A stretch of 64,000 bases of DNA from Hoeflea_A sp965216535 (GTDB lineage Bacteria; Pseudomonadota; Alphaproteobacteria; Rhizobiales; Rhizobiaceae). Shown in pieces: positions 52,201-62,500 of this stretch (positions within the stretch are counted from its first letter, which is position 1; the number at the start of each line of letters is the position of its first letter). Where the stretch lies: positions 3,534,001-3,598,000 of the forward strand of contig OZ244175.1 in NCBI GenBank assembly GCA_965216535.1, read 5' to 3'. Under the pieces are notes generated by a model that did no database searches, was not told where the DNA came from, and worked only from the letters and a program-made list of their open reading frames with translations. A program made the translations under genes and the position numbers.

Positions 52201-55200
52201 TGGATCTGATTAACGTCAATTCGGTTGATGAGAATGATGATGCCGGTGTTGAGATCGGTGATGTGACGGTCGTCGATGAGGACACCACCAATATAGACGA
52301 CTTCACCTTCACGCTTTCCGATGACCGCTTTGAAGTGGACGGCAATAAACTGCAGCTTAAGAGCGGCCAAGCGCTGGACTATGAGGTGGATGGTGCAAAC
52401 TTCCGTCTCACCATTACCGTCACGGATCCTGATGATCAAAGATATAGCGAGACATTTGACATAACGGTCAACGACGTCAATGAAGCGCCGACCGCGGTCA
52501 GCCTGACGAACGTGGTGTCCGACCTGGACGAAGACGCAGACACGTCATCGCGTCGGAAGATCGCCGATATCGTTGTGACAGATGATGCTCTCGGGACCAA
52601 CACTCTGAGCCTGAGTGGAACGGACGCTGCCTCCTTCGAGATCGATGGCACCGAGCTCTACCTGAAGGCCAATACGTCACTGGATCATGAAAGCAAGTCG
52701 CAGTTCGACGTGACGGTCGTGGTGGACGACACTTCTGTCGGTTCGACACCGGATGCGACAACGACGCACAGCCTTGCCATCAACGACGTCAATGAAGCGC
52801 CGACCGCGGTCAGCCTGACGAACGTGGTGTCCGACCTGGACGAAGACGCAGACACGTCATCGCGTCGGAAGATCGCCGATATCGTTGTGACGGATGATGC
52901 TCTCGGGACCAACACTCTGAGCCTGAGTGGAACGGACGCTGCCTCCTTCGAGATCGATGGCACCGAGCTCTACCTGAAGGCCAATACGTCGCTGGATCAT
53001 GAAAGCAAGTCGCAGTTCGACGTGACGGTCGTGGTCGATGACACCTCTGTCGGTACGACGCCTGATGCGACAACGACGCACAGCCTTGCCATCAATGATG
53101 TGAATGAAGCGCCGACCGTGAGCCTGACGAACGTGGTGTCCGACCTGGACGAAGACGCAGACACGTCATCGCGTCGGAAGATCGCCGATATCGTTGTGAC
53201 AGATGATGCTCTCGGGACCAACACTCTGAGCCTGAGTGGAACGGACGCTGCCTCCTTCGAGATCGATGGCACCGAGCTCTACCTGAAGGCCAATACGTCG
53301 CTGGATCATGAAAGCAAGTCGCAGTTCGACGTGACGGTCGTGGTGGACGACACTTCTGTCGGTTCGACACCGGATGCGACAACAGCCCACAGCCTTGCCA
53401 TCAACGACGTCAATGAAGCGCCGACCGCGGTCAGCCTGACGAACGTGGTGTCCGACCTGGACGAAGACGCAGACACGTCATCGCGTCGGAAGATCGCCGA
53501 TATCGTTGTGACAGATGATGCTCTCGGGACCAACACTCTGAGCCTGAGTGGAACGGACGCTGCCTCCTTCGAGATCGATGGCACCGAGCTCTACCTGAAG
53601 GCCAATACGTCACTGGATCATGAAAGCAAGTCGCAGTTCGACGTGACGGTCGTGGTGGACGACACTTCTGTCGGTTCGACACCGGATGCGACAACGACGC
53701 ACAGCCTTGCCATCAACGATGTCAATGAAGCGCCGACTGCGGTCAGCCTGACGAACGTGGTGTCCGACCTGGACGAAGACGCAGACACGTCATCGCGTCG
53801 GAAGATCGCCGATATCGTTGTGACAGATGATGCTCTCGGGACCAACACTCTGAGCCTGAGTGGAACGGACGCTGCCTCCTTCGAGATCGATGGCACCGAG
53901 CTCTACCTGAAGGCCAATACGTCGCTGGATCATGAAAGCAAGTCGCAGTTCGACGTGACGGTCGTGGTGGACGACACTTCTGTCGGTTCGACACCGGATG
54001 CGACAACAGCCCACAGCCTTGCCATCAACGACGTCAATGAAGCGCCGACCGCGGTCAGCCTGACGAACGTGGTGTCCGACCTGGACGAAGACGCAGACAC
54101 GTCATCGCGTCGGAAGATCGCCGATATCGTTGTGACAGATGATGCTCTCGGGACCAACACTCTGAGCCTGAGTGGAACGGACGCTGCCTCCTTCGAGATC
54201 GATGGCACCGAGCTCTACCTGAAGGCCAATACGTCGCTGGATCATGAAAGCAAGTCGCAGTTCGACGTGACGGTCGTGGTGGACGACACTTCTGTCGGTT
54301 CGACACCGGATGCGACAACGACGCACAGCCTTGCCATCAACGATGTCAATGAAGCGCCGACCGCGGTCAGCCTGACGAACGTGGTGTCCGACCTGGACGA
54401 AGACGCAGACACGTCATCGCGTCGGAAGATCGCCGATATCGTTGTGACAGATGATGCTCTCGGGACCAACACTCTGAGCCTGAGTGGAACGGACGCTGCC
54501 TCCTTCGAGATCGATGGCACCGAGCTCTACCTGAAGGCCAATACGTCACTGGATCATGAAAGCAAGTCGCAGTTCGACGTGACGGTCGTGGTGGACGACA
54601 CTTCTGTCGGTTCGACACCGGATGCGACAACGACGCACAGCCTTGCCATCAACGATGTCAATGAAGCGCCGACTGCGGTCAGCCTGACGAACGTGGTGTC
54701 CGACCTGGACGAAGACGCAGACACGTCATCGCGTCGGAAGATCGCCGATATCGTTGTGACAGATGATGCTCTCGGGACCAACACTCTGAGCCTGAGTGGA
54801 ACGGACGCTGCCTCCTTCGAGATCGATGGCACCGAGCTCTACCTGAAGGCCAATACGTCACTGGATCATGAAAGCAAGTCGCAGTTCGACGTGACGGTCG
54901 TGGTGGACGACACTTCTGTCGGTTCGACACCGGATGCGACAACGACGCACAGCCTTGCCATCAACGACGTCAATGAAGCGCCGACCGCGGTCAGCCTGAC
55001 GAACGTGGTGTCCGACCTGGACGAAGACGCAGACACGTCATCGCGTCGGAAGATCGCCGATATCGTTGTGACAGATGATGCTCTCGGGACCAACACTCTG
55101 AGCCTGAGTGGAACGGACGCTGCCTCCTTCGAGATCGATGGCACCGAGCTCTACCTGAAGGCCAATACGTCACTGGATCATGAAAGCAAGTCGCAGTTCG

Positions 55201-58200
55201 ACGTGACGGTCGTGGTGGACGACACTTCTGTCGGTTCGACACCGGATGCGACAACGACGCACAGCCTTGCCATCAACGACGTCAATGAAGCGCCGACCGC
55301 GGTCAGCCTGACGAACGTGGTGTCCGACCTGGACGAAGACGCAGACACGTCATCGCGTCGGAAGATCGCCGATATCGTTGTGACAGATGATGCTCTCGGG
55401 ACCAACACTCTGAGCCTGAGTGGAACGGACGCTGCCTCCTTCGAGATCGATGGCACCGAGCTCTACCTGAAGGCCAATACGTCGCTGGATCATGAAAGCA
55501 AGTCGCAGTTCGACGTGACGGTCGTGGTGGACGACACTTCTGTCGGTTCGACACCGGATGCGACAACGACGCACAGCCTTGCCATCAACGACGCCAATGA
55601 AGCGCCGACCGCGGTCAGCCTGACGAACGTGGTGTCCGACCTGGACGAAGACGCAGACACGTCATCGCGTCGGAAGATCGCCGATATCGTTGTGACAGAT
55701 GATGCTCTCGGGACCAACACTCTGAGCCTGAGTGGAACGGACGCTGCCTCCTTCGAGATCGATGGCACCGAGCTCTACCTGAAGGCCAATACGTCGCTGG
55801 ATCATGAAAGCAAGTCGCAGTTCGACGTGACGGTCGTGGTGGACGACACTTCTGTCGGTTCGACACCGGATGCGACAACGACGCACAGCCTTGCCATCAA
55901 CGACGTCAATGAAGCGCCGACCGCGGTCAGCCTGACGAACGTGGTGTCCGACCTGGACGAAGACGCAGACACGTCATCGCGTCGGAAGATCGCCGATATC
56001 GTTGTGACAGATGATGCTCTCGGGACCAACACTCTGAGCCTGAGTGGAACGGACGCTGCCTCCTTCGAGATCGATGGCACCGAGCTCTACCTGAAGGCCA
56101 ATACGTCGCTGGATCATGAAAGCAAGTCGCAGTTCGACGTGACGGTCGTGGTGGACGACACTTCTGTCGGTTCGACACCGGATGCGACAACAGCCCACAG
56201 CCTTGCCATCAACGACGTCAATGAAGCGCCGACCGCGGTCAGCCTGACGAATGTCACGTTCGCTTTGCCGGAAGATCACGATACGACATCCCGAGTGAAG
56301 GTCGCCGACATCGTTGTGACGGATGACGCTCTCGGTTCCAATTCTCTTGATCTGAGCGGATCGGACGCAGGTTTTTTTGAGATCATCGGCACGGAGCTCT
56401 ACCTGAAAGCCGGCACGTCACTGGATGCCTCGAGCAAGTCACAGTTCGATGTGATGATCGAGGTTGACGATACGACAGTCGGTTCGACGCCCGACGCCAC
56501 GACTGCCTTCAGCCTTCAGATCACGGATGCAGTCGGAAACGCAGCTCCGACATCGGTCAGCCTGACGAACATCACCTCCGCCCTGGCCGAGGACTCCGAC
56601 ACCACATCGCGTGTGAAGGTCGCGGACATTGTGGTGACGGATGACGGTCTTGGGACCAACGATTTGAGCCTGAGCGGAGCGGACGCCGGCTTCTTCGAAA
56701 TCGACGGAAATGAGCTTTATCTGAAAGCCGGGACTTCACTGGATTATGAAAGCAAGACCCAGTTCGACGTGACAATTGAGGTCGATGATCCAACCGTCGG
56801 CGCGACGCCGGATGCCAACACGGCCTTCAGTCTTCAAATCACGGACGTCGTCGAAAATACACCACCAACCGCAGTGAGCCTGGCAAATGTGACATTCGTT
56901 TTGCCGGACGATAACGACACCACGTCGCGTGTGAAGATTGCCGATATCCTGGTGGCGGATGACGGCCTCGGGATAAACACGCTTGGCCTGAGCGGATCTG
57001 ATGCCGGCTTCTTTGAGATCGACGGCACAGAACTTTTCCTGAAAGCCGGTACGTTGCTGGATGCGTCGACCAAGACCCAGTTCGACGTCACGGTAGAAGT
57101 CGACGACACGACAGTTGGCACGACACCCGACGCGACGACGGACTTCAGCCTTGAAATTACGGATGCGACAGGGAATGCCGCTCCGACGGCCGTGAGACTG
57201 GTCAATATGACGTCTGCGCTGACGGATGATACCGACACGACATCCCGCGTGAAGGTCGCTGATATCGTGGTGACGGATGACGGGCTCGGGATAAACGATC
57301 TGAGCCTGAGCGGTTCCGATGCCGGCTTCTTCGAGATCGACGGGACTGAGCTCTACCTTAAGGCTGGAACGTCGCTGGACCACGAAAGCAAGATGTTGTT
57401 CGACGTGACGATCAACGTGGATGATGCGAGCGTTGGCCCAACGCCGGACGCGACGTCAGCCTACAGTTTGCGGATTACGGACGCAGGCGAGAATGCCCCG
57501 CCGACATCGGTGATCCTGGCGAATGTCACGTTCGTGTTGCCGGAAGATCATGACACGACATCCCGTGTGAAGGTCGCCGACATCGTGGTGACGGATGACG
57601 GTGTCGGGATCAACACTCTGAGCCTTAGCGGCGCGGACGCTGACTCTTTCGAGATCATCGGCACAGAGCTTTATCTGAAAGCCGGCACGTTACTGGATGT
57701 CTCGACCAAAGCCCTGTTCGATGTAACGGTCGAAGTTGATGACACGACGGTCGGCACGACGCCTGACGTCACGACGGACTTCAGCCTCTTCATCACGGAT
57801 GCAGCCGGTAACGCTGCCCCGAAGTCGGTCAGCCTGACGAACGTCACCTCCGCCGTGGCCGAAAACACCGACACAACAGTGCGTGTGAAGGTCGCCGACA
57901 TTGTTGTAACGGATGACAATCTTGGGACGAACAACCTGAGCCTCAGCGGGGCAGATGCCGACTTCTTCGAGATTGACGGCGCCGAACTCTATCTGAAGGC
58001 CGGTACCGAACTGGATTTCGAAACCAGTACGCAGTTGGATGTGACGATCGAAGTTGACGACCCTGATGTGGGCCCAACGCCGGATGCCAACACGGCATTC
58101 ACTCTGGAAATCACCAATCAGCCGATCACGGACATCGAAATCGAAAGTGGTGGATCGGTGGATGAAAATTCAGCGGCGGATACGGTGGTCGCCACTTTCC

Positions 58201-59102
58201 AGGCATCCGAAAACCCGGTCGAACCGCTTGCGCAGTTTCGCCTTATCGACGATGCCGGCGGTCTATTCTATCTCGATGGCAACACGCTACGTGTTGCCGA
58301 TGGTGCCCAGTTGGACTTTGAGAGCGCAACGCAACACACCGTTGTCATCGGCGCCACGGATGGGACCGGACCTGAGATTTCGGAGACGTTCAACATCCAG
58401 ATCAACGATGTTTCGGGAAGAGAGATCATCGGCACGCCGTTTCCGGATGTGCTTGAAGGAACCGCCGAGGATGACAGCATCTTGGCTCTCGCCAGCGACG
58501 ACCGGATCCTGGGCAGTCTGGGGTCCGACTCCATCAACGGCGGAAGTGGAACGGATACCGTCGTCTATGATGGCAACAGATCCGATTTCGAACTGACGCT
58601 GCTGTCGGACGGGCGCATCACGGTGCTGAAGCCGGATGGTTCAATCGATACGCTGACCAGCATCGAGCGCATCGATCTCGTCGATGGCGATTATGTCTAT
58701 GACTTTTATGGTCCCAACACTGAATTCGGCTATCTGATCTATCAGGCTTCGTTCGGTCGCGTACCCGACGAGGAGGGGGTCAGATTCTGGGTTGATGTCC
58801 TTGACGCTCTCGATCAACAGGGGTGGACCGAATATCAAAAAGAGCAGTTTCTGGCCCGCCAGTTCATCGAGTCGGATGAGTTCAGTGATCTTTACGGAAC
58901 GAACCCGACGAATGAAGATTACATCAACGCCATGTATCAGAATGTTCTGGGACGCCAGCCGGATCAGCCCGGCTATGAATTCTGGCTCGGTGGAATGGAA
59001 GAGGGCCTGACGCCCGTGGACATTCTGGTGGCGTTCACGGAAAGCGATGAGAACGTCGACCGCAACGCCGACAATCTGGATGACGGAATTTGGGTGGTGT
59101 AG
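49287..59102 (+). CDS. giant repeat adhesin: beta-helix modules, cadherin-like repeats, RTX remnant, DUF4214
   Basis: A 3271-residue acidic protein with no signal peptide, as expected for type I secretion. Order: beta-helix module 1 (about 1-360, opening GISLRDAIATVNAN, closing DIGAYE); a cadherin-like domain (about 366-485); beta-helix module 2 (about 490-965, opening DGLSLREALELANAN, closing DIGAFE); one diverged cadherin-like repeat (about 970-1066); twelve nearly identical 104-residue repeats (1067-2313); six diverged repeats (2314-2943); another cadherin-like domain (to about 3047); a degenerate RTX block (about 3048-3140, NGGSGTDTVVYDG); and a C-terminal DUF4214 domain (about 3143-3271, LIYQASFGRVPDEEG and MYQNVLGRQPDQPGYEFW). 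Asp-rich edges of each repeat would bind calcium. Likely a secreted or surface adhesin for biofilm or host contact. AGGA sits 8 bases before ATG 49287. No secretion genes are near. Confidence 0.93.
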   Translation: MADITITVTTLDDTTNGVGISLRDAIATVNANAGSSDNYTIEFDSSLQPASGTESVITLTQGEITISNDVIIDGDIDGDGRADIAIQAAVSPPAPHRIFNIDGGGSNIQVELNSLVLENGGTVDGGAVFVGDDDTLIALAVTFQNNEGARGGALFLSEGADAEIHDSVFQGNESAGNGGAIYADDADDLTIVNTTFYRNESTDSDTASASAIYSFDTNLTILNSTLVQNGLNEAANEGEYVALVVDDGSVEIKNTIISGNGSGSTSSAADNVRFENLDLTKTNQYDVGFNLIGEDPANIFEDFDQFARSEEDDDVATLVIQDGGLAHDTGGNSEVTTEFDARGDGNFRTAGDVVDIGAYEIQGNGPYFVPDLFGNAATVAITENTAAGINTPNGTEIFDVNAVLNYGDTVDDSISYSIVSGNVDVDGDQLGPFAIDSDTGLITVVDADDLDHDLQSSFTLEIEASGGGETTTANVTVNLSDLAETFVVTTLKDEFDVGFSVTNPGGDGLSLREALELANANVNSRDTIVFANDLEGTIRLKADQDPSDTESNGEDENNSDFGSLVYARNVIIDGDNRITISGDTAGNDVTTMHGDVEVTDLSQMPADSVLLDDNVGIFYSAGQGGSIGNINVFSGLTLTGGTRGTGGAIYGGSIDVLVHDSTLIGNQGTGDSGQQGGGALWGDGGLLYVLDSTLSGNRSANYGGAIAYKMDHDWGGFVVYNSTITDNYAKHGGAIRFDFAGTIYSDPNSENYNVEEFRNKALVLNSTIVGNYAEQDGGGLDTTNIVNYIVANSIVLGNESGSGENEIGANSYALGQPEFLGSNLIGEDPSDFNASAFNGVENASLADVFAALQTYDLTGLQGGMLADNGGNVWTMALKLAAANPALDAAQIFELVEADLGLELTGHNSGSRTINEATLKFDANGDGDTSDLLTGFDARGGPRPVDVPSVPDDGAKTADIGAFELEPSAPTDLDLINVNSVDENDDAGVEIGDVTVVDEDTTNIDDFTFTLSDDRFEVDGNKLQLKSGQALDYEVDGANFRLTITVTDPDDQRYSETFDITVNDVNEAPTAVSLTNVVSDLDEDADTSSRRKIADIVVTDDALGTNTLSLSGTDAASFEIDGTELYLKANTSLDHESKSQFDVTVVVDDTSVGSTPDATTTHSLAINDVNEAPTAVSLTNVVSDLDEDADTSSRRKIADIVVTDDALGTNTLSLSGTDAASFEIDGTELYLKANTSLDHESKSQFDVTVVVDDTSVGTTPDATTTHSLAINDVNEAPTVSLTNVVSDLDEDADTSSRRKIADIVVTDDALGTNTLSLSGTDAASFEIDGTELYLKANTSLDHESKSQFDVTVVVDDTSVGSTPDATTAHSLAINDVNEAPTAVSLTNVVSDLDEDADTSSRRKIADIVVTDDALGTNTLSLSGTDAASFEIDGTELYLKANTSLDHESKSQFDVTVVVDDTSVGSTPDATTTHSLAINDVNEAPTAVSLTNVVSDLDEDADTSSRRKIADIVVTDDALGTNTLSLSGTDAASFEIDGTELYLKANTSLDHESKSQFDVTVVVDDTSVGSTPDATTAHSLAINDVNEAPTAVSLTNVVSDLDEDADTSSRRKIADIVVTDDALGTNTLSLSGTDAASFEIDGTELYLKANTSLDHESKSQFDVTVVVDDTSVGSTPDATTTHSLAINDVNEAPTAVSLTNVVSDLDEDADTSSRRKIADIVVTDDALGTNTLSLSGTDAASFEIDGTELYLKANTSLDHESKSQFDVTVVVDDTSVGSTPDATTTHSLAINDVNEAPTAVSLTNVVSDLDEDADTSSRRKIADIVVTDDALGTNTLSLSGTDAASFEIDGTELYLKANTSLDHESKSQFDVTVVVDDTSVGSTPDATTTHSLAINDVNEAPTAVSLTNVVSDLDEDADTSSRRKIADIVVTDDALGTNTLSLSGTDAASFEIDGTELYLKANTSLDHESKSQFDVTVVVDDTSVGSTPDATTTHSLAINDVNEAPTAVSLTNVVSDLDEDADTSSRRKIADIVVTDDALGTNTLSLSGTDAASFEIDGTELYLKANTSLDHESKSQFDVTVVVDDTSVGSTPDATTTHSLAINDANEAPTAVSLTNVVSDLDEDADTSSRRKIADIVVTDDALGTNTLSLSGTDAASFEIDGTELYLKANTSLDHESKSQFDVTVVVDDTSVGSTPDATTTHSLAINDVNEAPTAVSLTNVVSDLDEDADTSSRRKIADIVVTDDALGTNTLSLSGTDAASFEIDGTELYLKANTSLDHESKSQFDVTVVVDDTSVGSTPDATTAHSLAINDVNEAPTAVSLTNVTFALPEDHDTTSRVKVADIVVTDDALGSNSLDLSGSDAGFFEIIGTELYLKAGTSLDASSKSQFDVMIEVDDTTVGSTPDATTAFSLQITDAVGNAAPTSVSLTNITSALAEDSDTTSRVKVADIVVTDDGLGTNDLSLSGADAGFFEIDGNELYLKAGTSLDYESKTQFDVTIEVDDPTVGATPDANTAFSLQITDVVENTPPTAVSLANVTFVLPDDNDTTSRVKIADILVADDGLGINTLGLSGSDAGFFEIDGTELFLKAGTLLDASTKTQFDVTVEVDDTTVGTTPDATTDFSLEITDATGNAAPTAVRLVNMTSALTDDTDTTSRVKVADIVVTDDGLGINDLSLSGSDAGFFEIDGTELYLKAGTSLDHESKMLFDVTINVDDASVGPTPDATSAYSLRITDAGENAPPTSVILANVTFVLPEDHDTTSRVKVADIVVTDDGVGINTLSLSGADADSFEIIGTELYLKAGTLLDVSTKALFDVTVEVDDTTVGTTPDVTTDFSLFITDAAGNAAPKSVSLTNVTSAVAENTDTTVRVKVADIVVTDDNLGTNNLSLSGADADFFEIDGAELYLKAGTELDFETSTQLDVTIEVDDPDVGPTPDANTAFTLEITNQPITDIEIESGGSVDENSAADTVVATFQASENPVEPLAQFRLIDDAGGLFYLDGNTLRVADGAQLDFESATQHTVVIGATDGTGPEISETFNIQINDVSGREIIGTPFPDVLEGTAEDDSILALASDDRILGSLGSDSINGGSGTDTVVYDGNRSDFELTLLSDGRITVLKPDGSIDTLTSIERIDLVDGDYVYDFYGPNTEFGYLIYQASFGRVPDEEGVRFWVDVLDALDQQGWTEYQKEQFLARQFIESDEFSDLYGTNPTNEDYINAMYQNVLGRQPDQPGYEFWLGGMEEGLTPVDILVAFTESDENVDRNADNLDDGIWVV
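52485..56225 (+). repeat. tandem array of twelve near-identical 312-base repeats
   Basis: Twelve in-frame copies, eleven of 312 bases and the third of 309 (one codon missing after its Ala-Pro-Thr start). Each encodes a 104-residue cadherin-like unit starting APTAVSLTNVV and ending LAINDVNE. Copies differ at only a few sites: the acgtca/acgtcg Ser codon, Thr-Thr versus Thr-Ala before HSL, and silent changes in the Asp-Val-Asn joint. Copy 2 is the most divergent. Copies 3, 5 and 12 share one combination of variants and copies 1, 4, 7, 8 and 9 another, pointing to recent block duplication or gene conversion. The period is a multiple of three, so gain or loss of copies keeps the frame. Confidence 0.97.
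56226..58117 (+). repeat. six diverged repeats forming three A/B pairs
   Basis: Six further units of about 105 residues follow. They alternate in type: A units carry TF(A/V)LP(E/D)D-D near the start, LD(A/V)S(S/T)K in the middle and a GNAAP joint; B units carry TSA at the same point, LD(Y/H/F)E and an ENxPP joint (the last ends the array). The order is A-B-A-B-A-B. The higher-order unit is therefore about 210 residues, unlike the monomeric array just upstream. Confidence 0.85.
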
Positions 59103-59320
59103 TGGCCTGACCAGGAGAGTGGCAATGAGCGATTGCCACTCCTCCGGCTGAGGTTCTGATAGGGGCGGGCCTTCTGCGTTATGCGAAGTCTGCCGAGCCC
59201 ACTCATGGGCAGGTGATGAAAGACAGTGTCCAGTGGCCGCGAGCCTCAGTGCAGGATCAGAAGCTGATCTGGATGGTGCCGCCCTGCAGGCGATATCAAC
59301 TGAATTTTGATCTCATGAGC

Positions 59321-59357
59321 CAGAAACCGGCGCTGGCATGATCGGCGCCGGTTTCTG
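59321..59357. terminator. 13-base-pair hairpin downstream of the adhesin gene
   Basis: CAGAAACCGGCGC (59321-59333) pairs perfectly with GCGCCGGTTTCTG (59345-59357) across an 11-base loop, followed by TTCGTCCTTT on the plus strand. Likely the transcript end of the adhesin gene, 219 bases after its stop, possibly bidirectional. Confidence 0.55.
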
Positions 59358-59408
59358 TTCGTCCTTTGGTCAGACAAAGGCTAAAGACAAACGTAAATCT
59401 TCATTAGC

Positions 59409-59442
59409 CGGCAGGTGGGAGAGCGACAATTCCCTCCTGCCG
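59409..59442. terminator. second hairpin between the convergent giant genes
   Basis: CGGCAGGTGGGA (59409-59420) and TCCCTCCTGCCG (59431-59442) pair with one mismatch across a 10-base loop. No T-run follows on either strand. It is placed to end the minus-strand transcript, 136 bases after its stop. Confidence 0.4.
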
Positions 59443-59577
59443 CACGGTTCACAATACGATTTTTGTCATCGCCAAGCTGGGCTTCAAAGGTTGGCGTAGG
59501 ACGGTCCCACCGCTGACAGTGGGGCGTCGAACAGGATATCATCTCAATGCCGGTTATCGACATCAGAGCCGTTTGCC

Positions 59578-62500
59578 CTACAGCAGATAGTCGTAGTGCT
59601 CGCTGCCCATGCCGGAATTGTCGAGCATAGAGGATGCATTTTCCGGATAGCGCGGCGGCTCCGACGGATGGATCCGCACCACCTCGAAGGTCTGTGATGC
59701 CGGAGTCGAACCGTCCTGCCCATCGCTGGCCCACACCGTGATTTCGAAGTCTGACAAATTTGCTCCGTAGAAGGTGCCCGACGACGCATTGAACGACACC
59801 CATGACGGCAGGGTAGAGCCATCCGCCAGCGTGGCGCTCAGGGTCAGCGTATCGCCGTCAGGGTCGGTGAACGCGTCCGACGGCAGCGTGAAGCTGAACG
59901 ACCCGGTGTTCAGATCGCTTGGCTGGTCCTCGAGCGTAGTGCCGACAGCAGGATCGTCATTTACCGGATTAATGATTAGCGAGAACGTCTGGGCCGCCGG
60001 TGTAGAGCCATACTGGCCGTCGCTGGCCGAAACCTTGATGCTCAGCGTTCCGTTGTAATCCTGCGGCGGCGTGCCGCTGAAGGTGCCGGACGATGCGGTG
60101 AACGTCAGCCAGGACGGAAGGGCAGAGCCATCCGCCAGCGTGGCGGTCAACGTTAGTGTATCGCCATCCGCATCGGTGAAAGCATCCGACGGCAGAGAGA
60201 AGCTGACGGCGGTGTCCTCATCGGAAGACTGGTTTTGCAGCGTCGTGCCGACTTCCGGGTTTCGATTGTATGTCGCACCTGAAATGGTCCAACCGAAGTT
60301 GTCGACGAGCCTGTCGTAAGCTTCCTGGTTGGAGTAGGTCAGTCCTGCCGCCCCGAGCGCGATATTGAGTGGGATATCATCAATGTCGTCATCATCAACC
60401 CCGGAACTGTCTGTCGACCAGCTCTCCAGAAGAGAATCAAAGTTTGCTGTGCTCATGCCGGAATTGTCGAGCATGCCTGTCGCGTTTTGAAGCGCAGAAA
60501 TATCCCATGAACTTATGTCCTGATCGAAGGACCGCGCACTGGAGAACATGGATGACATGTCGGTGACCGAACTCACATCCCATTCGCCAATGTTCTGGTT
60601 GAAGGAAGAGTAGCTAAACATGTTGCTCATGTTGGTGACGGAACCAACGTCCCAGACGCCGATGGCCTGGTGAAAGAAAGGATCTGACCCGTTAAACATG
60701 TACGACATATCAGTGACCAAACTCACGTCCCAATCAACCAGAAAAGACGCATCGACTTCGCCACGGGCAGCGTAGTATGAGAACAAATAGCTGAGGTCGG
60801 TGTTCACAGCGTCAATGAAAGCTTGGATTTCCGCAATCGTCGGCAGGCCAGAGAACCCGGTTTCCTGTTGGATTGCCCATTGGTAGCGCCACTCCATATT
60901 ATTTATGATTTCGTAATATGTGTCGACGTTCCATTCGAAGATACGATCAGCGACCAAAGCCAATTGATCATCTGTAACTGCCACACCATTGGCGTTGCCA
61001 GAACCACCCGGAGATGCTGAGTCCTCGAGGATCTCGGCAAGCGCAGCTATTTGTGCCGTACTCAACCCCGCCAACGCACTGGTCACGCTTTCCGATGTTC
61101 CTTGGTTGTCGGTGTAGCTGACCACCACGCGCAACATCTGGTCGGCCTGGGCAGCGTCTGGCGAGAAGTTTCCAGTCGTCGCGCCCGACACATCCGTCCA
61201 TTGCACACCATCGGTCGAAGACTGCCATTGATAGGCAAACGTCCCGAGACCGTCCGGATCGGAGAGCATGGTGGTATTGGCGCTCAGGGTCTGACCCTCT
61301 GCAACCGTCCCATCGATCGTCACGTAGCCGGTCGGGCGGTCGTTGACCGGGCTGATCCTCAGTGAGAACGTCTGTGTGGCTGGTGTCGAGCCGGTCTGAC
61401 CGTCACTGGCCGAAACCTTGATGCTCAGCGTTCCGTTGTAATCCTGCGGCGGCGTGCCGGAGAACGTTCCGGACGATGCGGTGAACGTCAGCCAGGAGGG
61501 CAGGGCGGATCCGTCCGCCAGCGTGGCGCTCAAGGTCAGCGTGTCGCCATCCGCATCGGTGAAGGCGTCCGACGGCAACGTGAAGCTGACCGCGGTGTCC
61601 TCCTCGGAGGACTGGTTCAGCAGGGTCGTGCCGACTTGCGGGTCATTGCCCAGCAAGCCGTTGGCTTGCAGTTCACTGAGGAAGGTCGCGGGATCGATGG
61701 TGCTGTAGTCAATGCTATCAAGCGTGATTCGCACCAGATGGGTGCCTGCTCCCGTGCCGTCATGGTCGATGACAAGCGTGGCCTTGCCGCTTTCGCTCTC
61801 CTCGATCCAGACATAGTCGGAGAGCACGAAACCCGGTTGCCCGTCATCAATGATCAGTCCGCTGAGATTTATGACGTCTTCCGCTGCATCGAAGTCGGTA
61901 ATGGTGTCATGGCCGTCCGTGTCGGCCGAATAGACGAAGGTGTCGGTGCCTTCGCCACCGGTCACGGTATCGTCACCCGCACCGGCTTCGATTGTGTCGT
62001 TTCCTTCCGAGCCGAAGATTGTCTCTGCCGAATTGCCGCCGACAATATTGCCACCCAGATAGCTTCCGTCGGCCGCATACCATTGTTCAAAGATTTCAGT
62101 GTATGAGTTGTAGTCTGACGACAACCACGTCACGACAAAACCGCCATCGGGCAATGCACCGATGTTTGGGGTTTCTTGTGAATCGGTAGTCGAGCTGTTG
62201 ATTTGGAACTCTTCACCGAGCGGCTGGCCGCTCGCGCTGTAGCGTTGCGCAAAGATCCCGTATTCATCGCCATCCTGGCTATAAGAGTGCCAGGTTATCA
62301 CGAAACTGCCATCGGTCAGTTCGGTGATGGCCGGGGCACTCTGATCACTGGTTGCGTAGGTATTGACCTGGAAGACACCGCCGACGGGCTGGTCGAAGGA
62401 ATCGAATATTTGGGCAAAAACACCGTTGCCGCTGCCGTCAAGGCCAGACTGTACCCATGTGACGACGAAGCCGCCACCGGTTAGTGCCGTGACCGTGGAT

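Larger units (their letters stand above)
59103..59577. other. intergenic region between two convergent giant genes
   Basis: No gene seen in these 475 bases. It contains two strong hairpins, listed separately, that could end transcription from either side. The rest shows no recognisable feature. Confidence 0.6.

Noticed and set aside
52485..56225. Regular repeats that could suggest a CRISPR array
   Set aside because: The period is 312 bases, there are no unique spacers, the repeats are coding in one continuous frame, and no cas genes are present.
52436..56279. Many short minus-strand reading frames of 74-92 codons recurring every 312 bases
   Set aside because: They are mirror frames of the tandem coding repeats and have no independent start signals.
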